DNA of 64,000 nucleotides from Halolamina pelagica (GCF_900115675.1 NZ_FOXI01000001.1:459074-523073), one strand, 5' to 3'. Numbered from the stretch's first letter, positions 25,861 through 35,373 are shown. Numbers and translations: made by a program. Notes: generated from the letters alone by a model not told the origin.

Positions 25861-27225
25861 CTAGTACTTCGGATCGGCGCCGGTCTGCTCGTAGACGCGC
25901 TCCATGATCGAGTCGCGCTGGTCCTGCCAGCGCGGGAGCGCCGACGGGCGATCCGGGTAGCTCTCGTAGTGGGCAAGCAGTTCCTCGGCGAGGTTCCGGA
26001 CTTGGTAGATCTCCCAGAGCTGGCCGAGGTGGCCGATCGCGCCGCGAACGGTCTTGAGCGCGACGCCGGGGCTGATCGAGGTCTTACCGGAGTAGAGCGC
26101 CTCGGCGATGGGCTCGCCCGGCAGCGAGGCCAGCATCGACGTGAGTTCGTCCACCTCGACGGCCGTCGAGAGCACGTTGTACACGTCGAGCGCGGCGTAG
26201 CGCGCGCCGAAGTGGTCCATGATCCGCTCGTTGTACCGCCAGAGCTCCTCGTCCGTCCGCCCGTTCGAGATGGCCGCGATGGCTTCTTCGGCGGCGTACT
26301 GGCCGGAGTAGGCTGCGCCGGCGATCCCGCCGCCGGTGGTGGGGTTGACCAGCCCGGCGGCGTCGCCGACCGCGACGAGGCCGGGGGCCGTCGCGGAGTC
26401 GTACGGTCGCCGGGTCGGGAGCGCGGCGCCGAGCTTGTCGACGACCTCCGCGCCCTCGAACTCGGGGCGGCTCCGGAGGTCGTTCCGGAGGTCCTGGACG
26501 AGCTTCATCGGCTCCTCGGTCATCTGGAAGCCGAGGCCGACGTTGATCGTCGTCGGCGTGCGCGGGAAGTACCAGAGGTAGCCGGAGGCGCGGTCGGTCG
26601 GCTTGAACACGAGCGCGTCGTCCCACTCGACCGGCTCGGGGACCTCGACGATCTCGCGGTAGGCCGAGCAGAACTGGGAGTAGGAGACGTTCGTGTCGAA
26701 GGTCGCGTCCGAGAAGTCGGTGTTGTCCTGGAGCACCGAGAGCGCGCCGGCGGCGTCGACGGTGATCCCGGCGCGGAACTCCTCGACCTCGCCCTCGCGC
26801 TTGCCGCGGACGCCCTCGACGCGGCCGTTCTCCTGGATCACGTCGTTGACGACCGTGTCGTAGTGGAACTCGGCGCCGGCCTCGTCGGCGCCGTCGATGA
26901 TCTTGCGGCCGTACTCCCAGCGGTCGATGACCGCGAGTTCGCCCGGGACGGGGATGTCGAGCACCGTGTCCTCGGAGGGGATCTCGAAGCGCCCGTGGTC
27001 GACCGCGGTGTTGGTGAAGGAGGACTCGATCTTCGACTTCGGGATCGCGTCGGGGAACGAGTCCGCACCCTTCAGCGCGTCGCCGCAGGCGATGTGGCCC
27101 GCCTCCGCCTCGCTCTTGCGCTCGACGACCGCCACGTCGAGCCCCTCGCGGGCGGCCGTCGCCGCCGCGTAGCAGCCGGACGTGCCGGAACCGACGACGA
27201 CGATGTCGTACTCGTGTGTACTCAT
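25861..27225 (-). CDS. Geranylgeranyl reductase family protein (archaeal lipid saturation)
   Basis: A 454-aa flavoprotein. It has an N-terminal FAD Rossmann motif VVVGSGTSGCYAA (GSGTSG at 12-17), a C-terminal FAD motif GLVAVGDAAGLVNPTTGGGIAGAAYSG, and the Trp/Tyr region GYLWYFPRTP. This is the architecture of digeranylgeranylglycerophospholipid reductase, which saturates the isoprenoid chains of archaeal membrane lipids; homologues reduce other prenyl groups. It is a single gene with an ATG at 27223-27225, convergent with the M20 gene across the palindromic repeat. Confidence 0.88.
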   Translation of the reverse strand: MSTHEYDIVVVGSGTSGCYAAATAAREGLDVAVVERKSEAEAGHIACGDALKGADSFPDAIPKSKIESSFTNTAVDHGRFEIPSEDTVLDIPVPGELAVIDRWEYGRKIIDGADEAGAEFHYDTVVNDVIQENGRVEGVRGKREGEVEEFRAGITVDAAGALSVLQDNTDFSDATFDTNVSYSQFCSAYREIVEVPEPVEWDDALVFKPTDRASGYLWYFPRTPTTINVGLGFQMTEEPMKLVQDLRNDLRSRPEFEGAEVVDKLGAALPTRRPYDSATAPGLVAVGDAAGLVNPTTGGGIAGAAYSGQYAAEEAIAAISNGRTDEELWRYNERIMDHFGARYAALDVYNVLSTAVEVDELTSMLASLPGEPIAEALYSGKTSISPGVALKTVRGAIGHLGQLWEIYQVRNLAEELLAHYESYPDRPSALPRWQDQRDSIMERVYEQTGADPKY

Positions 27226-27294
27226 TTGCCAACCCTCGGGTGGGAGGGTGCAAAACTCTTTATCACGAAGGTGGGGGCGGTCGCGCGTGCTCGG

Positions 27295-27738
27295 TCAGTC
27301 GTCGCCGATCTCGGAGAGCCACGTCGCGACGCGCTCTCGGAACCCCGCGAACAGTCCGTCGGTCGACGCCTCGCCGTCGAGGCGCCATCCCGCCTTCTCG
27401 GCGGCGTCAGTGACGTGGACGAACTCCCAGCCCAGTTGGATCGCCACGCGGCGGTCCGCCGCGGTCGCGCCGACGTAGACGTGCCGCGGCGTCGCCGTCG
27501 ATGCCCGGATCCGCTCCATAGCGAGCCAGATGTCCTCGTCGTCGGCCAGATCGAACTCCTGCCGGAGGTCGTGGTCGGCGACGGCCGCCTCGAGCCCCTC
27601 GCGGTCATTGTCGACGACACCGATGTGTCGACACCAGGTTTCCGCGTCACCGAACGCCGCCGCTGGGTCGGCGAGCCGGCCGAGGGCCGACAGCGAGAAC
27701 GCGAGCGTCATCTCGCCGGTGGCGTCGTCGCTGTCCAT
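27295..27738 (-). CDS. Uncharacterised haloarchaeal protein (DUF7124-like)
   Basis: A 147-aa acidic protein (MDSDDATGEMTLAFSLSALGRLADPAAAFGDAETWCRHIGVV...) resembling the family I recall as DUF7124. No transmembrane segment and no catalytic motif are recognised. ATG 27736-27738 is used; the frame runs upstream to 27795 into the end of the cysteine synthase gene, without a likely start. It lies 44 bases downstream of cysteine synthase on the same strand, so it may be co-transcribed. Confidence 0.6.
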   Translation of the reverse strand: MDSDDATGEMTLAFSLSALGRLADPAAAFGDAETWCRHIGVVDNDREGLEAAVADHDLRQEFDLADDEDIWLAMERIRASTATPRHVYVGATAADRRVAIQLGWEFVHVTDAAEKAGWRLDGEASTDGLFAGFRERVATWLSEIGDD

Positions 27739-27782
27739 AGCTCGTGAATCAATCGCACGCGTGAAAACGACTGGGTGGGAGA

Positions 27783-28763
27783 CTACCCCTCCCACTCCTC
27801 GTAGTCGCCGTAGATCCCCTTCGAGAGGTAGCGCTCGCTGGAGTCGGCGAACACCGTCACCACCGCGTCGTAGGGTGCGTCGATCTCGCCGTCGGCGATC
27901 CGTCGGGCCACCCGCTTCGCCGCCACCGCGTTCGCGCCGGAGCTGGAGGCCACGAGGTGGCTCTCCTCGGCGGCGAGGCGCTGGACCTCCGCGTGGGACT
28001 CCTCGTCCGGGACGGCGTGGACCTCGTCGACGAGTTCCGGCTCGAACAGCTCGTTGGTCGACGTGTCGTGGGTACCGATCCCCTCGGTCTTGTACTCGCT
28101 TTCCTCCCGCTCCTCGCCGAGGAGGGTGCCGTAGAGCGACCCCTCGGGCTCGACGGCGGCGACGTGGGTATTCGCGTGCTGTTCGCGCCCGTAGCGCGCG
28201 AGTCCCATCAGGGTGCCCGCCGTCCCACAGCCGGCGACGAGCGCGCCGACCTCGCCGTCGAGCGCGTCGTAGACCTCCGGCGCGGTGGTCTCGTAGTGGG
28301 CCTCGGCGTTGAGCGGGTTCGAGAACTGCTGGGGGACCGCGGCGTTGTCCAGTTCGTCCGCGAGTTCGTGGGCGCGCTCGATCGCACGGGGCATCCCGTC
28401 CTCGCTGGGCGTGTTGATCACTTCGGCGCCCAGCGCGCGCATCAGCGTCTGTTTCTCGACGGAGAACCGTTCGGGGACGACGAACACCGCGTCGAGGTCG
28501 AGCTGGCGGGCGGCGACCGCGATGCCGATGCCCGTGTTGCCCGCCGTGGGTTCGATGATCGTGCCGCCGGGGTCGACGTCGCCCTGCTCCAGCATCCCTT
28601 CGAGCATGTACTTCCCGATGCGGTCCTTGATGCTGGCGCCGGGGTTGAACGACTCCAGTTTCGCGTAGACGGGGACGGCGTCGGGGCTGTCGTGGACGCG
28701 GACCAGCGGCGTCTCGCCGATGGTGTCGAGAACCGAGTCCAGAGGTTCCCGATGAGTGGTCAT
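27783..28763 (-). CDS. PLP-dependent cysteine synthase / CBS-like enzyme
   Basis: A 326-aa fold-type II PLP enzyme. The Schiff-base lysine is Lys46 in NPGASIKDRIG. The substrate loop is EPTAGNTGIG, and the phosphate-binding loop is GCGTAGTLMG. The C-terminal serine contacting the pyridine nitrogen is expected in LVASSSGANAVAA. It makes cysteine from O-acetylserine (or O-phosphoserine) and sulfide, or cystathionine from serine and homocysteine. These cannot be separated by eye. There is no regulatory CBS domain at the C-terminus. Confidence 0.88.
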   Translation of the reverse strand: MTTHREPLDSVLDTIGETPLVRVHDSPDAVPVYAKLESFNPGASIKDRIGKYMLEGMLEQGDVDPGGTIIEPTAGNTGIGIAVAARQLDLDAVFVVPERFSVEKQTLMRALGAEVINTPSEDGMPRAIERAHELADELDNAAVPQQFSNPLNAEAHYETTAPEVYDALDGEVGALVAGCGTAGTLMGLARYGREQHANTHVAAVEPEGSLYGTLLGEEREESEYKTEGIGTHDTSTNELFEPELVDEVHAVPDEESHAEVQRLAAEESHLVASSSGANAVAAKRVARRIADGEIDAPYDAVVTVFADSSERYLSKGIYGDYEEWEG

Positions 28764-28830
28764 ACGGGGACGTGGAGGGTAACCGTTGTGTAGTTTACCA
28801 TCTCCGAGGGCGGTCAGCGACCCGTGCCGC

Positions 28831-29127
28831 TCAGTCGTCGGTGGTCGCCGTGTCCTCGTTGGGTGCCGGCTCGTCCTCGGCCTCGCTGATGTGGGCCTCG
28901 GCGGCGACGGCGTCGACGTCGATGTCGTACTCCGCGGCGATGGCGTCGAGGACGGCGCGCTGTTCGGCCAGTTCGTCCTCGACGGTGCCGACGCGCTCCT
29001 TGGTCTCGTCGACGGTCTGTTGAGTCTCCTCGACCTCCTCGCGGAGCTTGTTCATCCGCTCGTACACCTTCTCGGCCTTCTCCGCGACGGTCTGCAGCTT
29101 CTGTGCGGTGCTTCCGAGTCCGACCAT
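28831..29127 (-). CDS. DUF5798 family coiled-coil protein
   Basis: A 98-aa protein. Residues about 5-60 are a heptad-like coiled coil (AQKLQTVAEKAEKVYERMNKLREEVEETQQTVDETKERV...), with an acidic tail rich in Glu, Asp and Thr after it. It matches the haloarchaeal DUF5798 layout. A structural or cytoskeleton-like role is conceivable, but nothing in the sequence proves it. It stands between cysteine synthase and the dehydrogenase on the same strand. Confidence 0.75.
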   Translation of the reverse strand: MVGLGSTAQKLQTVAEKAEKVYERMNKLREEVEETQQTVDETKERVGTVEDELAEQRAVLDAIAAEYDIDVDAVAAEAHISEAEDEPAPNEDTATTDD

Positions 29128-29175
29128 ACTCGAGGGGTAGGGGCGGAGGCTTGTGTCGCTTCCGGTGGCTCGAAC

Positions 29176-30102
29176 TCAGACGACCCCGTTCGCCAGCCGT
29201 TCGCCGTCGTCGATGCGCCGGAGGTTCTCCCGGACCAGCGCGGCCATGCGGTCGGGGTACTCGCGGTGAGCGGCCGCGCTGTGGGGCGTCACGATCACGT
29301 CGTCCATGTCCCAGAGCGGCGAGTCCGCGGGCAGCGGCTCGGTCTCGAACACGTCGAGCGCGGCGCCGCCGAGATCGTCCGCCCTGAGCGCGTCGGCGAG
29401 CGCGGACTGGTCGACGACGCCGCCCCGGGCGACGTTCACGAGCACGGCGTCCGCACGCATCCGCGCCAACTCCTCGGCGCCGATCAGCCCCTCGGTCTCG
29501 TCGGTTAGCGGGACGGCCAGCGCGACGAACTTCGCGCCCCCGATCGCCTCGTGGAGCTCCGAACTCGGGTGGACCGTGTCGACGTGGTCCACCGGCGTCG
29601 GCGTCCGTTTGACCCCCGTCACGTCCATGCCCAGCGCGTCCGCGCGGGCGGCGATCCCGCGGCCGAGGGTGCCCAATCCGACAACACAGAGGGAACTCCC
29701 CGAGAGCGTGAACGGCGCGTCCCACTCGGCCCACGCCCACTCCTTCCGCTCCTGCTTGCTCCGGAACTCGTGGAGCCGGCGGGCGAACGCCAGCATGTAG
29801 CCCGCGACGGTCTCGCCGACGCTGTCGCCGTGGGTGCCGGTGCTGTTGGTCAGGTTGATCCCTGCCGCCTCGAACTCCTCGAGCGGGAACCGGTCGATGC
29901 CGGCCTGGACGGAGTGGATCCAGTCGAGGCCGGCGTCGAGGAAGGCGTCCTCGTACGCGAACGTCACCAGCGCGTCGACGGCGTCGACCTCGTCGGTGTC
30001 GACCACGACCACCTCGGGATCGACGGCTGCGAGTCGGTCCCGGAGCACTTCCGGCGGGAACAGCGCCTCGATGGAGGCGTGGATGCCGATTCGTGTCACC
30101 AT
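29176..30102 (-). CDS. D-2-hydroxyacid dehydrogenase
   Basis: A 308-aa NAD(P)-dependent enzyme. The dinucleotide fold has VVGLGTLGRGIA (GLGTLG at 142-147). The catalytic triad positions are visible as Arg in VNVARGGVVDQ, Glu in DVFETEPLP and His in VTPHSAAAH. It would reduce a 2-keto acid to the D-hydroxyacid or the reverse; the substrate is unknown. I start at ATG 30100-30102, since the upstream frame has no family similarity. Confidence 0.88.
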   Translation of the reverse strand: MVTRIGIHASIEALFPPEVLRDRLAAVDPEVVVVDTDEVDAVDALVTFAYEDAFLDAGLDWIHSVQAGIDRFPLEEFEAAGINLTNSTGTHGDSVGETVAGYMLAFARRLHEFRSKQERKEWAWAEWDAPFTLSGSSLCVVGLGTLGRGIAARADALGMDVTGVKRTPTPVDHVDTVHPSSELHEAIGGAKFVALAVPLTDETEGLIGAEELARMRADAVLVNVARGGVVDQSALADALRADDLGGAALDVFETEPLPADSPLWDMDDVIVTPHSAAAHREYPDRMAALVRENLRRIDDGERLANGVV

Positions 30103-30179
30103 GGGCGGGGGGTTTCGGGCACGGCCTCTACAGTGTGTCGGATCCACGCACGACCGCCGGTGTTGGCGACGCTCGTCGA

Positions 30180-30410
30180 CTACCGGACCGACATCAGGTA
30201 CGCGGCGGTGAAGATGACGACCGCTGCCGTCGCCACGTTGACGAGCGTGAACGAGACGCTCCCGACGAAGTCGAGCCCCCAGACGATCGTGACCGCGAAC
30301 AGCGTCGACAGTATCAGGTTCAGCCCGTGGACCACCCACGGGTTCCCCGCGGAGCGCTCCGTCGCCGTCTCGAACCCGTCCCGACCCGTCGGGCCGTCGT
30401 CGTCGCTCAT
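30180..30410 (-). CDS. Small two-helix membrane protein, unknown function
   Basis: A 76-aa protein with a charged N-terminus (MSDDDGPTGRDGFETATERSAG) and two predicted membrane helices (about residues 26-47 and 52-74, separated by a short loop GSVSF). No family is recognised. It sits between the dehydrogenase and a divergent zinc-ribbon gene. Confidence 0.65.
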   Translation of the reverse strand: MSDDDGPTGRDGFETATERSAGNPWVVHGLNLILSTLFAVTIVWGLDFVGSVSFTLVNVATAAVVIFTAAYLMSVR

Positions 30411-30490
30411 ACCCGGTAACCCCGGGACCGGGGCACTTAGCTGTTGGTCGCCGGCGGGAGTGCTAAGTCGGTCGAGCCGATACGTCCACT

Positions 30491-30727
30491 ATGGGTATCG
30501 TTAGCACGATTCAGGACGCGTTGACGACCGAGTCGGCGTCGCCGAGCACGGAACCGGAGTCGAAATCGACCGGCGCGTACTGGTGTGACGACTGCGACGT
30601 GCGGGTTCGGGACGTCGACGTGGAGCCCGAGGGGCTGGACCGCGACGACGAAGGGACGCCGGAGTGTCCGGACTGCGGGTCGGCGATGCGCTTCGAGCGC
30701 TCCCACGCCGACGGCTGTGCCTGCTGA
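30491..30727 (+). CDS. Small zinc-ribbon protein
   Basis: A 78-aa protein with two Cys pairs, WCDDCDVR (Cys32, Cys35) and PECPDCGSAM (Cys60, Cys63), forming a zinc ribbon, plus a Cys-A-Cys at the very end. The N-terminal half is Ser/Thr/Glu-rich. It resembles the many short haloarchaeal zinc-finger proteins thought to modulate other proteins or nucleic acids. It is convergent with the CobW gene, 2 bases apart. Confidence 0.75.
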   Translation: MGIVSTIQDALTTESASPSTEPESKSTGAYWCDDCDVRVRDVDVEPEGLDRDDEGTPECPDCGSAMRFERSHADGCAC

Positions 30728-30729
30728 GG

Positions 30730-31983
30730 CTACTCGGCCGGCGCGGGCGTCGGCTCCCGCAGGGCGGTCTCGGCTTCGTTCTCCGTCGGGAAGGGCCCCG
30801 CGGGGAGATCGTCGAGTCGGTCCCACTCCTCGTCCGTGACCAGCGCGTCGTCGAGGCGCTGCCGGAGCGCGCCCTCGTCGAACTCCGTCCCGATGACGAC
30901 GTACTCCGTGCGCCGGTCGCCGTGCTCGTCGTCCCACTCCAGGTTCGGTCGGTTCGACCGGTAGAGGTCCTGCTCGATCTCGGGGAGCGACGCGATCCAC
31001 GGGCCGCGTGCCTCCACGCGCACGGACGACCCCGCCTGCCCGACTGTCTGGCGGAGGTCGTTGCCCGCGACCCAGACCGTCCCCTTCGAGCGCACCACGC
31101 CCGCGGGCAGGTCACGGAGCACCGCGGCGATCCGCTCGGGGTGGAACGGGCGTCGACGCCGGTAGGTGAACGAGGAGACGCCGTACACCTCGTCCGGGTG
31201 GCGGTGGCCGTGGCGGGCGTCGGCGGGTTCGTGATCCCCGTCGTGTTCGTGGTCATCCTCGCCGTGCTCCGCGTCGTCCAGCGCTCGCTTCCAGCCCGGG
31301 AGGTCACTGACCTCGTGCTCCTCGAACCGCTCCTCGTCGAGCAGCCAGGCAGGATCGACCGCCGAGAACGACGTGCGCACGGTGTCGGCGTCCGGCTGGA
31401 GCGCCGCGACTAGCGCCTCGGCCTCGTCGAGTTCGTCGTCGGTACAGAGGTCGGCCTTGTTGAGCACGACCGCGTTCGACACCTCGATCTGTTCGACGAG
31501 GAGGTCCGACAGCGGGCGGTCGTCCTCCTCGGCGGCCGTGCGCTCGGGCGTCCCCTTGCCGCCGAACGTGTCGACGAACAGCCGGGCGTCGACGACGGTC
31601 ACCAGCCCGTTCACGCGGTAGCGCGCGGCCGCGGCGGACTCGGTGGTGAACAGCCGCGCGACCGGCGCGGGCTCGGAGATGCCCGAGGACTCCACGACCA
31701 GGTGGTCGAACTCGCGGTCGCGGGCGAGGCGGACGACGGCGGTCTCGAGGTCGTCCTGCAGTTCACAGCAGATGCAGCCGTTCGAGAGCTCCTCGACGCC
31801 GCCGGCGACGTCGGTCTCCGACCCCTCGGCGACGAGTTCGGCGTCGACGTTCACGTCGCCCATGTCGTTGACGAGGACGGCGATGTCGCGGTCGCCGGCG
31901 TTTGTCAACAGGTGGTTCAGCAGCGTGGTCTTCCCGGCGCCGAGGCTCCCCGAGAGCACCGTGACCGGGATGCGATCGCTCAT
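30730..31983 (-). CDS. CobW/COG0523 family GTPase (metal chaperone)
   Basis: A 417-aa G3E GTPase. It has the P-loop GSLGAGKTT (12-20), the family metal motif GCICC (Cys70, Cys72, Cys73), Walker B VVESSGISEPAP and the NKAD guanine motif (175-178). A CobW C-terminal domain begins at about residue 268. A His/Asp-rich linker (residues 240-262, eleven or so acidic or His residues around HDGDHEPADARHGHRH) is typical of zinc-handling members. It probably delivers zinc or another metal to client enzymes. ATG 31981-31983 is chosen because the P-loop then begins at the usual distance from the N-terminus. Confidence 0.88.
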   Translation of the reverse strand: MSDRIPVTVLSGSLGAGKTTLLNHLLTNAGDRDIAVLVNDMGDVNVDAELVAEGSETDVAGGVEELSNGCICCELQDDLETAVVRLARDREFDHLVVESSGISEPAPVARLFTTESAAAARYRVNGLVTVVDARLFVDTFGGKGTPERTAAEEDDRPLSDLLVEQIEVSNAVVLNKADLCTDDELDEAEALVAALQPDADTVRTSFSAVDPAWLLDEERFEEHEVSDLPGWKRALDDAEHGEDDHEHDGDHEPADARHGHRHPDEVYGVSSFTYRRRRPFHPERIAAVLRDLPAGVVRSKGTVWVAGNDLRQTVGQAGSSVRVEARGPWIASLPEIEQDLYRSNRPNLEWDDEHGDRRTEYVVIGTEFDEGALRQRLDDALVTDEEWDRLDDLPAGPFPTENEAETALREPTPAPAE

Positions 31984-32116
31984 GCGTGTGGGTGGGTGCC
32001 ACTCGCCTTTCAACCCCTCGGCAGCGGCCGGCGCCGCCCACAGCGTCGACGCGGCGCCGAACTGGCCACCGCGGCTACGACAGCTTTTACCGCGCGAACC
32101 CCTACCACCAGAGACG

Positions 32117-32413
32117 ATGGATCTCTCCGAACGGATCGACGCCTACCTCGACACCCTGGAGGAGTGGCTCAGGGGGCTCTACCACGGGATGATCAGCCAC
32201 CCGGCCTACGAGAAGATCGAGAAGGAGGCCGAGGACTTGGAGGACGCGTTCATGCTCGCCTGCTTCCCCGACGCCTTCGGCATCCCTTCGCCGGTGTCGT
32301 ACTACACCGCCGAAATCCTCCCCTACATCGAGGACGAGTTCAAGGCGTGGGAGCGACGGCTCTGGGACCGGAACACGATGATCGAACGCAAGGGCCAGCA
32401 GTACCACTTCTGA
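32117..32413 (+). CDS. Small helical protein coupled to an ArsA-type ATPase
   Basis: A 98-aa protein (MDLSERIDAYLDTLEEWLRGLYHGMISHPAYEKIEKEAEDLEDAFMLACFPDAFGIPSPVSYYTAEILPYIEDEF...). It is mostly amphipathic helix with conserved-looking Pro/Tyr-rich middle residues. No named family is recognised. Its stop overlaps the ATG of the ArsA-type ATPase (TGATG), so it is translationally coupled and probably a partner or regulator of that ATPase (inference). Confidence 0.75.
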   Translation: MDLSERIDAYLDTLEEWLRGLYHGMISHPAYEKIEKEAEDLEDAFMLACFPDAFGIPSPVSYYTAEILPYIEDEFKAWERRLWDRNTMIERKGQQYHF

Positions 32414-33387
32414 TGGAGCCGTTCGTCTTCTTCGGCGGGAAGGGCGGCGTCGGCAAGACGACCGTCTCGTGTGCGTACGCCCGCAAGTGCGCCGACGCGG
32501 GCGTGGACACGCTGGTGGTCTCGACCGACCCCGCGCACTCCGTCTCGGACGTGTTCGACCAGCAGTTCGGCGACACCTCGGAGCCCGTGGACGGCGTCGA
32601 CGGCCTCGACGCGCTGGAGATCGACCCCGACGAGGAGGTGACCGCCCACCTCGACGACATCCGGAACCGGCTCTCGGACCAGGTGTCGGCGTCGATGGTC
32701 AACGAGATCAACAAGCAGTTGGAGATGGCACACCAGACGCCGGGGGCCTACGAGTCGGCGCTGTTCGATCGGTTCGTGGAGGTGATGAGGCAGAGCGACC
32801 CCTACGACCGCGTCGTGTTCGACACCGCGCCCACGGGGTCGACGCTGCGCCTGCTCGGGCTCCCGGAGTTCCTCGAGGACTGGGTCGACCGCCTGATGTA
32901 CAAGCGCCGCCAGAGCATCGACCTGTTCGAGAAAGCCGCCATCGGCAACAACGAGCCGCGGCGCGTGATGGACGGCGATCCCGTCCTCGAACGCCTGCAG
33001 GACCGCAAGGAGTTCTTCGAGTTCGCGGGCGGCGCACTCCGGAACGACGCCGCCTTCTTCCTCGTGTTGAACCCCGATCAGCTCTCTGTCAACGAGACCA
33101 CCCGGGCCATCGACGACATGGACGCCGAGGGGCTCGGCGTCGACGGCCTGATCGCGAACAAGCTCACCCCCGCGCCCGACGACGACGAGAACGGCCGCGG
33201 GGCGCGCTACCTCCGCGACCGGATCGAGACGGAGACGGACCGACTGGATCAGGTCCGGGGGTCGCTGGACCCGCCGATCCTGGCGGAGATCGAGACCCGA
33301 ACCCGGGAGATCCGGGGGGACCTGTTGGCCGAGGTGGCCGCCGAACTCGACGTGCCGGTCGGCGTCGAGGAACCGACGTTCGTGTGA
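32413..33387 (+). CDS. ArsA/Get3-type ATPase
   Basis: A 324-aa single-domain ATPase of the SIMIBI class. The deviant Walker A is GGKGGVGKTT (8-17, with the signature Lys10). Switch I is STDPAHSVSD, and switch II is FDTAPTGSTLRLL. Single-domain archaeal members resemble eukaryotic Get3/TRC40, which target tail-anchored membrane proteins, more than the arsenite pump ATPase. No arsB gene is nearby, which supports a targeting role (inference). There is no Cys-x2-Cys zinc motif between the two halves. It is coupled to the small upstream gene. Confidence 0.88.
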   Translation: MEPFVFFGGKGGVGKTTVSCAYARKCADAGVDTLVVSTDPAHSVSDVFDQQFGDTSEPVDGVDGLDALEIDPDEEVTAHLDDIRNRLSDQVSASMVNEINKQLEMAHQTPGAYESALFDRFVEVMRQSDPYDRVVFDTAPTGSTLRLLGLPEFLEDWVDRLMYKRRQSIDLFEKAAIGNNEPRRVMDGDPVLERLQDRKEFFEFAGGALRNDAAFFLVLNPDQLSVNETTRAIDDMDAEGLGVDGLIANKLTPAPDDDENGRGARYLRDRIETETDRLDQVRGSLDPPILAEIETRTREIRGDLLAEVAAELDVPVGVEEPTFV

Positions 33388-33498
33388 TTCGCGACCGTTG
33401 AGGGGCCGTGCCCTTTTAACAGCGGTCGGAGCTGGCGTAACGATTGGCCAACGCTTAAGTCCTGCACACCAATCTCTATCACGAAGGTACGTGACACA

Positions 33499-35373
33499 AT
33501 GACTCAGGTAATTTGGATCGTGGCGGCGGTGTTGATCACGTTCTCGGTCGGGTACGTCGGGTACTCGAAGTACCTCTCGCGGTTCGTCGACCTCGACGAC
33601 TCGCGTGAGACACCGGCCCACAAGTACGAAGACGGGCAGGAGTACGTTCCATCGAAGAAACCAGTGCTGCTCGGGCACCACTTCTCGAGCATCGCGGGCG
33701 GCGCGCCGATCGTCGGCCCGATCACGGCCGGCGCCATCTGGGGCTGGGTGCCCGCCCTCGCGTGGGTGGCCATCGGGAACCCCCTGATGGGCGCGGTCCA
33801 CGACTTCGTCTCGCTGTCGGGGTCGATGCGGCACGAGGGGAAGTCGATCGGCTACATCATCGGCGAGTACGTGGGTGAACGGGGCAAGAACCTGCTGCTG
33901 TGGTTCGCGTTCCTCACCATCATCCTGGTCGTCGCCGTGTTCGCGCTCGTCGTGGGGATCGTGCTGAACGCGTTCCCGTCGGCGGCGACCGCGAGCTTCG
34001 TGTACATCGCGCTGGCGGTGGTGTTCGGCGTCTACCTCTACCAGCTCGACGGCCCGTTCATCCCCGGGACGATCGTGTTCGTCGCGGGCGTGTTCGCGGG
34101 CGTCTGGTTCGGTATCAACAACCCGATCGCGCTGTTCCCGGCCGTCGAAGCCGGGGCCTACCCCGACGGGACGATCATCCTGCTGGGGTTCCTCGGCAAC
34201 GGGGCCTGGCTCCCGGGTGCGGTGCTGGAGTCGAGCGCCATCCTCACGCCGAACGTTGCGGCGTGGGTGCCGACGATCCTGATCTACGCGGCGGTCGCGA
34301 GCGCGCTCCCGGTGTGGACGCTGCTCCAGCCGCGTGACTACCTGTCGTCGTTCCTCCTGTACGCGGGGGTCGGCGGCGCGCTGATCGCGATCATCGCCGG
34401 CACGCTGCTCGGCACGTCGTCCGAGCCGCTGGTGGTAGACAGCAGCATCGCCGCCTACGAAGGGTTCCTGGGCGTCGACGCGGTCTCGCCGTTCCCGCTG
34501 TTCCCGATGCTGTTCGTGACCATCGCCTGCGGGACGATCAGCGGGTTCCACTCGCTGGTCTCCTCCGGGACGACCGCGAAACAGCTCAACAAGGAGAGCG
34601 ACGCCCGCCTCATCGGCTACGGCGGGATGCTCGGTGAGGGGCTGCTCGCCGCGGTGGCGCTGTCGACGCTCGCGATCGCTGGCGGGGCCCAAGCGGCCGC
34701 CGGCGGCGGGATCGGCGGCGCGCTGCCGAACTTCGCGAGCGGCGGCGGGATCATCCTCACCAGTCTGGGGATCCCCGCGAGCTTCGGCGCGCCGTTCATG
34801 GCGCTCGTCCTCGTGAGCTTCCTGCTCACGTCGACGGACACGGCCGCCCGACTCGGCCGGTACATGATGGAAGAGATCATCGGCACGCCCGGTAGCGGGA
34901 CCGACACCGGGCTGTCCGCCGACCCCGCCTCGATCGCTCGCGGCCGCTACACCAACCCGCTCATCCAGTGTGGCCTCGGATACGTGCTGGTCATCTCGGG
35001 CGAGTGGGCGACGCTGTGGACGCTGTTCGGCGGCGCGAACCAGCTGCTCGCGGCGCTCGCGCTGCTGACCGCGACAGTCTGGCTCGCCAACTGGGACGAG
35101 TCCAAGCAGCTGATCAGCACTGGCGTCCCGATGGCGCTGATGGTGACGATCACGGTGCTCGGCCTCTCGTGGGTCGCGTTCAAGGAGCAGCTGTACGACC
35201 AGCTGATCATGGGCGGCGCGAGCGGGCTCGGTGCCCAGATCTCGGCGTCGGTCCGGATCGTGTTGGCGCTGGTACTGATCTACCTGGCGCTCTCGCTGGT
35301 CAAGATCGGCTACGACAACATCAGCAACGTCCGCGGCGGCAGCGGTATGACGCCGGAACCGGGCGACGACTGA
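33499..35373 (+). CDS. CstA family carbon-starvation/peptide transporter
   Basis: A 624-aa membrane protein with about 15 hydrophobic segments. The N-terminal signature GHHFSSIAGGAPIVGPITAGAIWGW (from about residue 54) is diagnostic of CstA/YjiY carriers, which import peptides or pyruvate under carbon limitation. The C-terminal part (GYVLVISGEWATLWTLFGGANQLLAALALL) is also typical. The cytoplasmic end is short and acidic. A TATA-like gcttaagtc (33448-33456) lies about 45 bases upstream of the ATG. Confidence 0.9.
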   Translation: MTQVIWIVAAVLITFSVGYVGYSKYLSRFVDLDDSRETPAHKYEDGQEYVPSKKPVLLGHHFSSIAGGAPIVGPITAGAIWGWVPALAWVAIGNPLMGAVHDFVSLSGSMRHEGKSIGYIIGEYVGERGKNLLLWFAFLTIILVVAVFALVVGIVLNAFPSAATASFVYIALAVVFGVYLYQLDGPFIPGTIVFVAGVFAGVWFGINNPIALFPAVEAGAYPDGTIILLGFLGNGAWLPGAVLESSAILTPNVAAWVPTILIYAAVASALPVWTLLQPRDYLSSFLLYAGVGGALIAIIAGTLLGTSSEPLVVDSSIAAYEGFLGVDAVSPFPLFPMLFVTIACGTISGFHSLVSSGTTAKQLNKESDARLIGYGGMLGEGLLAAVALSTLAIAGGAQAAAGGGIGGALPNFASGGGIILTSLGIPASFGAPFMALVLVSFLLTSTDTAARLGRYMMEEIIGTPGSGTDTGLSADPASIARGRYTNPLIQCGLGYVLVISGEWATLWTLFGGANQLLAALALLTATVWLANWDESKQLISTGVPMALMVTITVLGLSWVAFKEQLYDQLIMGGASGLGAQISASVRIVLALVLIYLALSLVKIGYDNISNVRGGSGMTPEPGDD

